Shown: positions 26,807-36,070 of the stretch, in pieces
Position numbering within the stretch: the stretch's first letter is position 1
How the letters are laid out: every line of letters begins with the position of its first letter
Origin: Flavobacteriales bacterium
GTDB lineage: Bacteria > Bacteroidota > Bacteroidia > Flavobacteriales_D > Crocinitomicaceae
Direction of reading: 5' to 3'
Assembly (NCBI GenBank): GCA_947447525.1
Contig: CANFJL010000001.1
Location: forward strand, 62,001-126,000
Length of the DNA stretch: 64,000 nucleotides
Made by a program: the position numbers and the translations under genes
Notes under the pieces: generated by a model
Database searches by the model: none
What the model saw: the letters and a program-made list of their open reading frames with translations, nothing else
Told to the model about the DNA's origin: nothing

Positions 26807-28149
26807 TGCAGAAATTAGTTCAAAATATTGTCGTTCTCGGCGCTGCGGAAAGTGCTGTTGGTGCAGCTATTTTGGCTATAAAAAACAATTATAATGTTTT
26901 TGTTTCTGATGCTGGAAAAATTAAGGCATCGTTTCGAGATGAATTGGATTCTTATGGAATTCAATGGGAAGAAAATGGACATTCAGCTGCTCGTATTCTG
27001 AATGCTGATGTAATTGTTAAGTCTCCGGGAATTCCTGAAACTTCAATTATTATGCAGGAGATTCGTGATAAAAAAATTCGCGTGGTTTCTGAAATTGAAT
27101 TTGCATTTCCGTTTTCGAAAGGGAGACATATTTGTATTACAGGAAGTAATGGCAAAACGACAACAACGCTGCTGATTCATCATATTCTAAAAAAAGCTGG
27201 TTTTGATGTTGGCCTGGCAGGTAATGTTGGACATAGCTATGCCAAACAAGTGGCTTTGGAAGATCGCGAATGGTATGTCCTTGAATTGAGTTCCTTTCAA
27301 TTAGATGACATGTTTGATTTTAGAGCTGACATTTCAATTATTACCAATATCACTCCTGATCATTTGGATCGATATGCATATGAAATGCAGAATTATGTAG
27401 ATGCGAAGTTTAGAATTCTTCAAAATCAAAGGGAAACGGATTGGTTCATTTATAATCTCGATGACCCCATCATCAGTAAAGAAATTGCTAGTCGAAATCC
27501 AAAAATGCAAATGGCCCCTTTCTCCTTGTTACAAGAAGTAATTCTGGGGGCATACTCAATTAATAAACAAATAACAATAAACATAAAACAACCAATTACT
27601 ATGTCAATTCATGAATTAGCTTTAAAGGGTAAGCACAATACCCAAAACGCACTTGCTGCTGGAATCGCATCAAGATTAGTTGAAATCCGTAAGGATATCG
27701 TGCGCGAAAGTCTGGGTGACTTCGTGAATGCGGAACATCGCATGGAATTTGTTGCAAAAGTCAATGGTATTGAATTTATCAATGACTCTAAAGCGACGAA
27801 TATTAATTCTACTTGGTTTGCTCTTGAAAGCATGGAAAAACCTGTGGTTTGGATCGTAGGTGGAGTTGATAAAGGAAATGATTACAGTGAACTTATTTCT
27901 CTTGTGAAAGGTAAGGTTAAAGCAATCATCTGTCTAGGTTCGGATAATAAAAAATTGTTCGCTGCTTTTTCAGGCCTTGTTGAAAATATAGTCGAAGCAA
28001 ATTCTGCGATAGAAGCAGTAGCCTATGGATATAAACTTGCAAAAAAAGATGAGGTAGTGCTTTTATCCCCTGCCTGTGCAAGTTTTGACTTGTTTGAAAA
28101 CTATGAGGATAGAGGAAATCAATTCAAACACGCTGTTAGATTATTATAA
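26806..28149 (+). CDS. murD: UDP-N-acetylmuramoyl-alanine--D-glutamate ligase MurD
   Basis: 447 residues. An N-terminal Rossmann domain (NIVVLGAAESAVGAAILA) binds the UDP part. The central ATP loop CITGSNGKTTTTLL lies at ~110-123, followed by ELSSFQLD, NITPDHLDRY and the C-terminal NDSKATNINST, VGGVDKGNDY and LSPACASFDLFENYEDRG segments diagnostic of MurD (given in pieces). It adds D-glutamate to UDP-MurNAc-L-Ala. It shares one base with mraY; an unrecognised gene follows 3 bases after its stop, where ftsW would be expected. Confidence 0.96.
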   Translation: MQKLVQNIVVLGAAESAVGAAILAIKNNYNVFVSDAGKIKASFRDELDSYGIQWEENGHSAARILNADVIVKSPGIPETSIIMQEIRDKKIRVVSEIEFAFPFSKGRHICITGSNGKTTTTLLIHHILKKAGFDVGLAGNVGHSYAKQVALEDREWYVLELSSFQLDDMFDFRADISIITNITPDHLDRYAYEMQNYVDAKFRILQNQRETDWFIYNLDDPIISKEIASRNPKMQMAPFSLLQEVILGAYSINKQITINIKQPITMSIHELALKGKHNTQNALAAGIASRLVEIRKDIVRESLGDFVNAEHRMEFVAKVNGIEFINDSKATNINSTWFALESMEKPVVWIVGGVDKGNDYSELISLVKGKVKAIICLGSDNKKLFAAFSGLVENIVEANSAIEAVAYGYKLAKKDEVVLLSPACASFDLFENYEDRGNQFKHAVRLL

Positions 28150-28152
28150 GTT

Positions 28153-28614
28153 TTGAAAGTAAAAGAGGATCTTACGAAAGCACTTTTGCAAGCCAGAAAA
28201 GAGGCGTTGCAATATGTTGATTGTACTTCAATGCAATCGTATGGAAAAATATTCGGTAAAGATGTCTTTACTTGGTTGAATCCATTTGACTTTCAGTTGA
28301 AGTCAACTTTGACTTCTTTTCCTTTTCCCTTGACTTTAGTTTTTTCTGATCAACAAGCATTAGAAAAATTACTTACCACCCTTAATACAGATATTTGGGT
28401 AGATCAATTGGTACTTATTTCTGATTCAATTACAGATGACATAGTTGAAATTGATGGAAATAAATGTTTGATTGCTCCTAATTGTCAAACTCTGATTAAA
28501 GAAAATCTCAATACCTCAGCAAAACAAATTGTGCTTTTTGTTTTTTATGGCGCTGACGGAGAAAATAAATTGATGGAACTAGAAAATTATCTTAAAATGT
28601 TTTTAACGCGATGA
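28153..28614 (+). CDS. Unrecognised small protein inside the dcw cluster
   Basis: 153 residues if it starts at TTG 28153; the first in-frame ATG (28231) would remove the first 26. It has no signal peptide or membrane helix. Two predicted strand-turn patterns (LPLTLVFSD-like near 57-65, DQLVLISDS near 85-92, KQIVLFVFYGAD near 122-133) suggest a small alpha/beta fold. I recognise no family motif. It sits 3 bases after murD and overlaps ftsW by 4 (ATGA), so it belongs to the operon and is translated with it. Codon use and base composition look like its neighbours, which argues against a recent insertion. Standard dcw clusters have murD directly followed by ftsW. Function unknown. Confidence 0.7.
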   Translation: MKVKEDLTKALLQARKEALQYVDCTSMQSYGKIFGKDVFTWLNPFDFQLKSTLTSFPFPLTLVFSDQQALEKLLTTLNTDIWVDQLVLISDSITDDIVEIDGNKCLIAPNCQTLIKENLNTSAKQIVLFVFYGADGENKLMELENYLKMFLTR

Positions 28615-29786
28615 GAAAGTACCTTACTTATTTGAAAGGTGATCCCGTGATTTGGATTATTACACTATTGATGATGGCCTTCTCTCTGGTTACGGTTTAT
28701 AGTTTTGTCCCAATCTTAGTAAAAATTGAAGGGGGAACACCATTTCATTATTTGTTTAAACATTTTATTTATGTTGTTATTGGTTTCTCTTCTATTTATA
28801 TAATCCATCGAATTGATTCAAAATATATAGCACAAATCACCAAGTTTGGCTATTATCTTGCGCTGGCTTTGCTGTTCTTTACCATGGCTTTTGGTGCTAA
28901 AGTAAACGGTGCTGAAAGATGGATAAAAATTCCTTTTATCGGTCTTACCTTCCAGTCTTCTGATTTTGCAAAACTTGCTTTGATGCTTTATGTATCCAAA
29001 ATATTAGTGCGTAAAAAAGATTTGCTCAACGATTGGAAAAAAGGAATATTACCCTTAATGATTCCTATAGTTTTCATTTGTATCTTGATACTTAAAGATA
29101 ATTTTTCTACTGCTGCAATGCTTTTTCTCTTGATGATGCTATTGCTTTTTATTGGTAAAGTACCGGTTTCAAAACTAATAATAATGGGAATAGGTGGAAT
29201 CTTATTAGTTGTAATGGCTATTGGTGTCCATAAAGCCATACCCCAATTAAATTTACTTCCTCGTTTTGAAACTTGGCAAAATCGCTTGACGAATAAAATG
29301 AGTGATGAAACCAATGTACTTGATAATGCACAAGCAATGGATGCGAAATTAGCCATTCATAATGGTTCTTTTCTCGGTCAAGGAGTAGGTGATGGTAAAC
29401 TTAAAAACTATCTCCCCGAAGCTTATGCAGATTTTTATTACGCAAGTTATGTGGAAGAATTTGGCTCAATACTTTCTGTATTTTTAATATTACTTTATTT
29501 GATTTTGTTATATCGAATCATAAGAATTGCGCTCAATGCAGAGAGTTTATTCGAAACGTATGCAGCCCTTGCTATCGGATTACATTTATTAGCCCAAGCT
29601 TGTATTAACATGTTGGTTTGTACAGGCGTATTCCCTGTTACCGGACAAAACATGCCTTTCCTTGCCATGGGAGGTTCTGCATTAATTATGGCTTGTGTTT
29701 CCATTGGTGTTATTCAGTCGTTTGCAGTTAAACAATCCAAAAAATCTAGCGCATTCGAAATGGAAAAGGAGGTTGCAGATGATTAA
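28611..29786 (+). CDS. ftsW: Septal peptidoglycan glycosyltransferase FtsW (SEDS family)
   Basis: 391 residues, about ten membrane helices. SEDS motifs: GAKVNGAERWIKIP (~100), FQSSDFAKLALMLY (~118), a large periplasmic loop with QAMDAKLAIHNG and LGQGVGDGKLKNYLPEAYADF (given in part), and a C-terminal helix with FPVTGQNMPFLAMGGSALI. It polymerises lipid II at the septum with FtsI. It overlaps the upstream unknown gene by 4 bases and murG by 8 bases. Confidence 0.95.
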   Translation: MRKYLTYLKGDPVIWIITLLMMAFSLVTVYSFVPILVKIEGGTPFHYLFKHFIYVVIGFSSIYIIHRIDSKYIAQITKFGYYLALALLFFTMAFGAKVNGAERWIKIPFIGLTFQSSDFAKLALMLYVSKILVRKKDLLNDWKKGILPLMIPIVFICILILKDNFSTAAMLFLLMMLLLFIGKVPVSKLIIMGIGGILLVVMAIGVHKAIPQLNLLPRFETWQNRLTNKMSDETNVLDNAQAMDAKLAIHNGSFLGQGVGDGKLKNYLPEAYADFYYASYVEEFGSILSVFLILLYLILLYRIIRIALNAESLFETYAALAIGLHLLAQACINMLVCTGVFPVTGQNMPFLAMGGSALIMACVSIGVIQSFAVKQSKKSSAFEMEKEVADD

Positions 29787-30873
29787 ACGTGTAATTATTT
29801 CAGGAGGTGGAACCGGGGGACATATTTTTCCCGCTATTGCAATTGCAGATGAAATTAAAAGAAGATTTCCTGAGGTTTCTATTTTATTTATTGGCGCTGA
29901 AGGTAGAATGGAGATGGAGAAAATACCCCAAGCAGGTTATCCTATTCAAGGACTTCGAATTGCAGGTTTTAAACGATCTTTAGCATTGAGTAATTTTTTA
30001 CTTCCATTTAAAATTATTGGAAGTATGCTCAAGGCAAGAAAAATTATTAAATCTTTTAATCCTGAAATCGTAATTGGAGTCGGTGGCTATGCAAGTGGAC
30101 CAACACTTAAGGTGGCAGCTTGGTTGGGAATTAAAACACTCATCCAAGAACAAAATTCATTTCCTGGTAAAACAAATTTACTCTTGGCAAAAAAGGCCAG
30201 TTTGATCTGTACCGCTTATGCTGATATGGATAAATTTTTTCCTGCTGAAAAGATTATGCTTACTGGAAATCCAATCCGTAAGGACATTGTGGATATTGAA
30301 ACTAAAAAAACTGAAGCAAGCACTTATTATAATCTAGACCCAAGCAAAAAAACTATCTTAATCATAGGGGGTAGTTTAGGTGCCCGTACGCTGAATGAAG
30401 CAGTTGAAAATGAATTATCATCTCTTGCTGAAAATAAGGAAATACAAGTGCTGTGGCAATGTGGAAAATTGTATTTTGATCAAATATCTGAAAGAGTATC
30501 CTTGCCAGAACAGGTAAAATTAAATAAGTTTATTGATCGAATGGATCTTGCTTATGCCGCTGCGGATTTAATTATATCTCGTGCTGGAGCTACTTCAATT
30601 TCAGAATTGTGTATCGTCGCAAAGCCATTAATCTTAGTTCCTTCACCAAATGTTTCGGAAGATCATCAAACAAAGAATGCAATGTCTTTAGTAAATATAG
30701 ATGCTGCAGTCTTAATTAAAGATTCTCAAGCAAAAGATCATTTATTGAAGAAAGCTTTTGAAATTTTAGCGGATTCAAATCAAATGTCTGTACTCTCAAA
30801 AAATTGTAGTCACTTGGGCAAGCCAAATGCTACCATGGAAATAGTAGATGCTGTTCAAAGTTTAATAAATTGA
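29779..30873 (+). CDS. murG: UDP-GlcNAc:lipid I N-acetylglucosaminyltransferase MurG
   Basis: 364 residues from ATG 29779, which opens directly with the donor/lipid site IISGGGTGGHIFPAIAIA; earlier in-frame starts lie inside ftsW. Further motifs are VIGVGGYASGP (~90), QEQNSFPGKTN (~125), IIGGSLGAR (~190) and SRAGATSISEL (~265), which binds the UDP-GlcNAc. It converts lipid I to lipid II on the cytoplasmic membrane face. It overlaps ftsW by 8 bases; murC begins 2 bases after its stop. Confidence 0.96.
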   Translation: MIKRVIISGGGTGGHIFPAIAIADEIKRRFPEVSILFIGAEGRMEMEKIPQAGYPIQGLRIAGFKRSLALSNFLLPFKIIGSMLKARKIIKSFNPEIVIGVGGYASGPTLKVAAWLGIKTLIQEQNSFPGKTNLLLAKKASLICTAYADMDKFFPAEKIMLTGNPIRKDIVDIETKKTEASTYYNLDPSKKTILIIGGSLGARTLNEAVENELSSLAENKEIQVLWQCGKLYFDQISERVSLPEQVKLNKFIDRMDLAYAAADLIISRAGATSISELCIVAKPLILVPSPNVSEDHQTKNAMSLVNIDAAVLIKDSQAKDHLLKKAFEILADSNQMSVLSKNCSHLGKPNATMEIVDAVQSLIN

Positions 30874-30875
30874 GT

Positions 30876-32255
30876 ATGCTGTCTTTCGATAAAATAAAAA
30901 ATGTTTATTTCATTGGTATTGGAGGGATAGGGATGTCGGCACTCGCAAGATATTTCCTCTCTGAAAATTATAAGGTTGCAGGCTATGATAAAGTCCCATC
31001 TGTAATAACGGATGCCTTAGCAAGTGAAGGAGCTCAGTTGTTCTTTGATACAGATGTGTTAGAAATTCCAAATGAATTTCTGGATAAAAATACCTCATTG
31101 GTCGTGTATACTCCAGCTATTCCAATGTCTAATGAATTGTTAGCCTATTTTTCTAGTAAGGGTTATAAGCTGATTAAGAGAGCAGAAGCTTTAGGCATGA
31201 TTACGCGAAAACTGAAAAGTTTGTGTGTTGCAGGAACTCATGGTAAGTCGACTACAAGTTCTATGTTGGCGCATATTTTGAATCAATCTTCTCATAAATG
31301 TAATGCCTTTCTAGGGGCCATTGCGACTAATTTTGATTCTAACCTTTTATTGAATTCCTTTGCTGAATATACCGTGGTGGAAGCGGATGAGTTTGATCGT
31401 TCTTTCTTACAATTAACGCCTTTTTGTTCCATAATTACTTCTGCTGATCCCGATCATTTGGATATTTACGGTAGCGCAGAAAAATTTGAGGAAGGTTTTA
31501 AGCAATATGCAATGAAAATAGACCCATCTGGTTTTGCGGTAGTGAAAGAAGGACTTGAATTGAAGACTCTAGCCAAGCAAATTACTTATGCCATTGATTC
31601 TGACACTGCAGATTGTTCGATCGTAAGCTTAGGAAGTGAAGAGGGAATAAGTTTTTGTGATTGTAACATTATGGGAGCTTTCTGGCCTAAGGTATATTTA
31701 GGTTTACCGGGGATTCATAATGCGGAAAATGCGCTTGCTTGCATTGCTTTGCTCAACGCACTTGGCGTTCCAGAAAATGAAATTCGTTCTGGCTTAAAAT
31801 CATTTAGTGGTCTTAAAAGAAGATTTGAAACAATTATTTCGAATGAAAAAATAACATTTATTGATGATTATGCACATCATCCTACGGAAATAGATGCGCT
31901 CATTAGTTCCTTGCGGATGTTATACCCAGGTAAGAAAATTACTGGGGTTTTTCAACCTCATTTATTTTCTAGGACTAAGGATTTTTCAAATCAATTCTCT
32001 AAGTCTTTGTCAGCCTTGGATAGCCTAATTCTATTGCCAATTTATCCTGCACGTGAAGCGCCGATTCTTGGTGTTTCTTCTGAATTACTACTCGAAGGTG
32101 TAAGCATCAAAGACAAACAATTGCTATCAAAAGAAGGACTTCTTCATTATTTAAAAGATTTTAACAATGCTGTTCTTGTCACCATTGGAGCTGGTGATAT
32201 TGATAGATTGGTACAGCCAATTAAAGAGATTTTAACATTGAACTTAGATTTATGA
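30876..32255 (+). CDS. murC: UDP-N-acetylmuramate--L-alanine ligase MurC
   Basis: 459 residues from ATG 30876; a TTG at 30870 overlapping the murG stop would add two residues. It opens with NVYFIGIGGIGMSALARY, the MurC Rossmann signature. Then come the ATP loop VAGTHGKSTTSSML (~117-130), EADEFDRSF, SADPDHLDIYG and the C-terminal FIDDYAHHPTEI and FQPHLFSRTKDF. It starts the peptide stem of UDP-MurNAc. It overlaps ftsQ by 4 bases. Confidence 0.96.
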   Translation: MLSFDKIKNVYFIGIGGIGMSALARYFLSENYKVAGYDKVPSVITDALASEGAQLFFDTDVLEIPNEFLDKNTSLVVYTPAIPMSNELLAYFSSKGYKLIKRAEALGMITRKLKSLCVAGTHGKSTTSSMLAHILNQSSHKCNAFLGAIATNFDSNLLLNSFAEYTVVEADEFDRSFLQLTPFCSIITSADPDHLDIYGSAEKFEEGFKQYAMKIDPSGFAVVKEGLELKTLAKQITYAIDSDTADCSIVSLGSEEGISFCDCNIMGAFWPKVYLGLPGIHNAENALACIALLNALGVPENEIRSGLKSFSGLKRRFETIISNEKITFIDDYAHHPTEIDALISSLRMLYPGKKITGVFQPHLFSRTKDFSNQFSKSLSALDSLILLPIYPAREAPILGVSSELLLEGVSIKDKQLLSKEGLLHYLKDFNNAVLVTIGAGDIDRLVQPIKEILTLNLDL

Positions 32256-33049
32256 TGAAAAAATGGATCAAAATTGTCTTGTGGGTACTTTTAGTTGCTG
32301 CTACACTTGCTGTACTCATAATTGCAAATTATACCAATCAAGCTAAAAAATCTCGAGTTCCATTTATGTCAATTCATGTGGAAGGTGAAAATGCATTTAT
32401 TACGGAAGCTGAATTATTGAAAAGGGTAGAGGATAAACATCTTTTTACACCAAATCAAAGCGTAGAATCTCTAAATGTTAGAAACATTGAACGCTTCATT
32501 GAAGCTATGGAAGAGGTAAAATCTGTTAAAGTCTATAAAAACATTGGTGCAGCATGGTTTATAGAAGTAGAATTAAGAAAACCTATCGCGCGAATTTTCA
32601 AGACAAACAACAAGTCGTATTACATTGATGATGAGGGAAATACATTGGGTAGATCTAATTTACATACAGCAAGAGTATTGGTGTTTTCGGGGTATATAAA
32701 TGAAAATTTAGACAGGGTTAAAGTGGCTGAAATTATTAACAATGATTCTTTGAAAAGTATTCGAAAAATAGATGATATCTATCGAATTTCGGATTATGTT
32801 TGTAATGATCCCTTATTGCATGTTTTAATAGGGCAAGTTTATCTTGAAAAGAGTGGTGATTTTATTTTAACGCCCCTTGTTGGAGACCAAATTATTGTTT
32901 TTGGCTCAGCAAATACTGACGAGGAAGTAAAGGATAAATTTGATCGGTTAAAGATATTTTATAAGGAAGCAATGCCTTATGTAGGTTGGGATAAGTATAA
33001 AGAGATAATAGTAAAGTATGAAGGACAAATCGTCGGTAGAAAAAAATAA
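32252..33049 (+). CDS. ftsQ: FtsQ-like division protein
   Basis: 265 residues: a basic cytoplasmic N-terminus (MMKKWIK), one membrane helix (~7-26), then a periplasmic domain. The alpha (POTRA) part runs SIHVEGENAFITEAELLKRV, and the beta part has VKSVKVYKNIGAAWFIEVELRKPIARIF (both given in part), YYIDDEGNTLGR and GDQIIVFG. FtsQ links the early FtsA/FtsZ ring to FtsB/FtsL and FtsW/FtsI. The family is divergent in Bacteroidota, but topology and the murC-ftsQ-ftsA order make the call safe. It overlaps ftsA by 32 bases, the longest overlap in the cluster. Confidence 0.88.
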   Translation: MMKKWIKIVLWVLLVAATLAVLIIANYTNQAKKSRVPFMSIHVEGENAFITEAELLKRVEDKHLFTPNQSVESLNVRNIERFIEAMEEVKSVKVYKNIGAAWFIEVELRKPIARIFKTNNKSYYIDDEGNTLGRSNLHTARVLVFSGYINENLDRVKVAEIINNDSLKSIRKIDDIYRISDYVCNDPLLHVLIGQVYLEKSGDFILTPLVGDQIIVFGSANTDEEVKDKFDRLKIFYKEAMPYVGWDKYKEIIVKYEGQIVGRKK

Positions 33050-34355
33050 AGAGGCAAATGGTGTAAAACGCACCAAAATTGTTGTGGGATTGGATATTGG
33101 TACTACAAAAATCGCTTGCTTTGTCGGAAAGAAAAATGAACATGGTAAAATTGAAATTTTATCCATGGGAAAAAGTGAATCTTTAGGTGTAATGAGAGGT
33201 GTTGTCTCTAATATCCAAAAGACCATTCAATCCATTAAAGCTGCCGTTCAAGAAACACAAGAGCGTGTAGAAGGCGACTTAATTATAAGTAATGTTAATG
33301 TGGGTATCGCTGGCCAACATATTAAAAGCTTGCAACATAAAGGAATTTATACAAGAAGCAATACGGATACTGAAATTGTTCAGTCTGACGTAGATGCTTT
33401 AATCTCTGATATGATGAAAATGGTTATGAATCCTGGAGAGGAAATAATCACTGTTTTGCCCCAAGAATATATCGTTGATAATGAGCCTGGCATTAAAGAT
33501 CCAATCGGAATGGCGGGTGTTCGTTTAGAGGCAAATTTCCATATTATTACGGGTCATATTAGTAATGTTATGAATATTCGTAGATGTGTTGAACAAGCAG
33601 GTCTGCGCATAAAATCGGTTATTTTAGAACCAATTGCCTCTGCTGATGCAGTTCTAAATGATGAAGAAAAAGAAGCTGGTGTTGTTCTTGTGGATATTGG
33701 CGGTGGAACTACTGATGTCGCTATTTTCCACGAAGGCTTGATTCGACATACAGCTGTTATTCCTTTTGGAGGTAATGTCATTACTGATGATATTAAGGAA
33801 GGATGTATGATTCTTCGTCGTCATGCAGAAACTTTGAAAGTTAAGTATGGTAGTGCTTTTGCATCTGAAAATAAAGAGCAAGAAGTTGTTTGTATTCCAG
33901 GTTTGAGAGGTCAAAATTCAAAAGAAATTACTTTGAAAAGCTTGTCTGAAATTATTCAAGCACGCATGGAAGAGATTATTGATTTGGTGAAATTTGAAAT
34001 TGAGAATTCAGGATATAAAAGAAAAATGATTGCCGGAATCGTTGTTACAGGCGGTGGAGCTCAAATGCAACACTTGACGCAATTGTTTGAATATTGTACT
34101 GGAATGGATACTAGAATTGGTTACCCAACAGAACATTTAGCAAGTTCTAATGCTCTTGACTTATTGGCTAGTCCAATGTTCTCCACTGGTATAGGCCTTG
34201 TATTGAAAGGATTTGAAAATGACACTAAAGGTCATGATGACGTGGTTTCAAACGCAAGTGAAGTGGTTGGACACTCGGAAGGAGTGTTGAAAGGAAAGTT
34301 TTTTAACACAATTTTCCCTAAAATGAGAGCGTTTTTTGAAGAAGAAGAAGTTTAA
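33018..34355 (+). CDS. ftsA: FtsA, actin-like membrane tether of the Z ring
   Basis: 445 residues with the actin/Hsp70 nucleotide-binding motifs VVGLDIGTTKIACFVG (~22-37), VVLVDIGGGTTDVAIFH (~220) and GIVVTGGGAQMQHL (~340), and the SHS2-type 1C domain (~95-175). The tail ends KGKFFNTIFPKMRAFFEEEE, containing an amphipathic membrane-targeting helix before the acidic end. The first ~18 residues (KDKSSVEKNKEANG) are a hydrophilic extension read within the end of ftsQ. The start at 33018 gives a 32-base overlap; a later GTG near 33060 is possible. Confidence 0.94.
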   Translation: MKDKSSVEKNKEANGVKRTKIVVGLDIGTTKIACFVGKKNEHGKIEILSMGKSESLGVMRGVVSNIQKTIQSIKAAVQETQERVEGDLIISNVNVGIAGQHIKSLQHKGIYTRSNTDTEIVQSDVDALISDMMKMVMNPGEEIITVLPQEYIVDNEPGIKDPIGMAGVRLEANFHIITGHISNVMNIRRCVEQAGLRIKSVILEPIASADAVLNDEEKEAGVVLVDIGGGTTDVAIFHEGLIRHTAVIPFGGNVITDDIKEGCMILRRHAETLKVKYGSAFASENKEQEVVCIPGLRGQNSKEITLKSLSEIIQARMEEIIDLVKFEIENSGYKRKMIAGIVVTGGGAQMQHLTQLFEYCTGMDTRIGYPTEHLASSNALDLLASPMFSTGIGLVLKGFENDTKGHDDVVSNASEVVGHSEGVLKGKFFNTIFPKMRAFFEEEEV

Positions 34356-34372
34356 TATAATAAAAGTTAGAA

Positions 34373-36070
34373 ATGGAATTTGATTTACCAAAAGAAATGT
34401 CGTCAATTATTAAGGTAATTGGTGTTGGTGGTGGCGGAAGTAATGCCGTTAATCACATGTTTAACCAAGGAATTATTGGTGTTGATTTTATCGTATGTAA
34501 TACGGATAAACAAGCTCTTGATATTTCTCCAGTTCCTCATAAGATTCAATTAGGAAAAGCCCTTACCGAAGGTAGAGGTGCTGGAATGTTACCCGAAGTA
34601 GGTATGAATGCCGCAATTGAAAATATTGAGGAGTTAAGAGAAGTACTTTCTAACAATACTAAAATGGTATTTGTTACCGCAGGTATGGGCGGTGGAACAG
34701 GTACTGGTGCAGCTCCTGTAATTGCTCAAGTAGCAAAGGATCTTGGTATTTTAACGGTTGGTATTGTTACGGTTCCATTTAGTTTTGAAGGTAGAAAAAG
34801 ACGCCAACAAGCTGAAGAAGGTCTAGAAAGAATGCGCCAAAATGTAGATACTTTGTTGATTATTAATAATGAGAAATTAAGAGATATAGGTAAAAATATG
34901 GCGCTTACGCAAGCATTTGCTCAAGCTGATAATATTTTGACTACCGCTGCAAAAGGTATTGCTGAAGTGATTTCTGTTACTGGAAATATCAATGTTGACT
35001 TTAATGATGTGAATACTGTTCTTCGAAATAGTGGTCGTGCAATCATGGGAAGTGCAATTGCTCAAGGTGAAAACAGAGCGATTGAAGCAGTTCAGTCTGC
35101 CTTGAGTTCTCCTTTACTAGATGAAAATGATATTCAAGGTGCTAAATATGTCTTGCTTAATATTACTTATGGTGATAAAGAAGTTATGATGGATGAGGTA
35201 ACTGAGATTACTGATTTTATTCAAGATGCTGCTGGTGCAACTGCTGATGTGATTTGGGGACATGGATATGATTCAAGTTTAGGTGATAATATTAGTATAA
35301 CGCTTATTGCTACTGGTTTCTCTTCTAGTCTTTATGGAAATGGATATGAAAGCGCTCCAGAAAGGGTTGTTGTAAATCTTACGGATGAAGTAAAAAAAGA
35401 AATTGTTAGTCCACTCGTATCTCCAACGGATCAAAGTGGATCGGTAACGGAAAATGAAATCTCTTCTTTGCAAGAACCGTTCTTAAAACAAGAAGTAGTT
35501 CAAGAAGATATTTCATACTCTTCAGCGCCTGTTGATCATGTAGAGATGGAAAATAAAGTGGTGTTTGATCTTTTTGATAGTGCCTCTGAATTAGAATCTA
35601 TTTCTAATGAAGTTGAAATGGAAGAAGATACTTATCTTACTCCTGATGCTATTCAAAGTGAGGTTGTTAAAAATGACATCGTTTGGGATGTAGTTGGAAC
35701 TTTTGATGTTAATCATGAATCAAATCCAAAAACGGAAGTGATTGAAGAACCAATTATTGTTCGCCATCAATTGGAAGATGAACCTTCTGCTGCTGTTAAT
35801 TTAAATTCTAGTCAGAATCCAGTGAATACAGCGGAACAACTTCGAAGAACTGAAGAATATAAAGCTAAACTCCAATCATATACCCAAAAATTGAAAGGGG
35901 CTGATGGAATTGCTGAATTTGAAAATGAACCGGCGTATGTGCGTAGAAATATTCAAATTAATCAATCAACTCCAAGTACTGAAAATAATGTAAGTCGCTT
36001 TGGCTTGTCTGATGATTCAAGTGGTTCTGGATTGAGAAACAATAATTTCTTACATGATAATGTAGATTGA
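34373..36070 (+). CDS. ftsZ: FtsZ, tubulin-like division GTPase
   Basis: 565 residues, far longer than the 383 of E. coli FtsZ. The GTPase core (~1-325) has VGGGGSNAVNHM (~18), the tubulin signature GGGTGTGAA (106-114), FEGRKRRQQAEEGLE and the T7 loop NVDFNDVNTV, so it is complete. Residues ~330-540 are an acidic, low-complexity linker rich in E, V and S, followed by a basic stretch (YVRRNIQINQS) and an Asp/Asn-rich end. I see no clear conserved C-terminal peptide of the usual D-IPxFLR form. It is 17 bases after ftsA and its stop overlaps yqeY by one base. Confidence 0.96.
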   Translation: MEFDLPKEMSSIIKVIGVGGGGSNAVNHMFNQGIIGVDFIVCNTDKQALDISPVPHKIQLGKALTEGRGAGMLPEVGMNAAIENIEELREVLSNNTKMVFVTAGMGGGTGTGAAPVIAQVAKDLGILTVGIVTVPFSFEGRKRRQQAEEGLERMRQNVDTLLIINNEKLRDIGKNMALTQAFAQADNILTTAAKGIAEVISVTGNINVDFNDVNTVLRNSGRAIMGSAIAQGENRAIEAVQSALSSPLLDENDIQGAKYVLLNITYGDKEVMMDEVTEITDFIQDAAGATADVIWGHGYDSSLGDNISITLIATGFSSSLYGNGYESAPERVVVNLTDEVKKEIVSPLVSPTDQSGSVTENEISSLQEPFLKQEVVQEDISYSSAPVDHVEMENKVVFDLFDSASELESISNEVEMEEDTYLTPDAIQSEVVKNDIVWDVVGTFDVNHESNPKTEVIEEPIIVRHQLEDEPSAAVNLNSSQNPVNTAEQLRRTEEYKAKLQSYTQKLKGADGIAEFENEPAYVRRNIQINQSTPSTENNVSRFGLSDDSSGSGLRNNNFLHDNVD

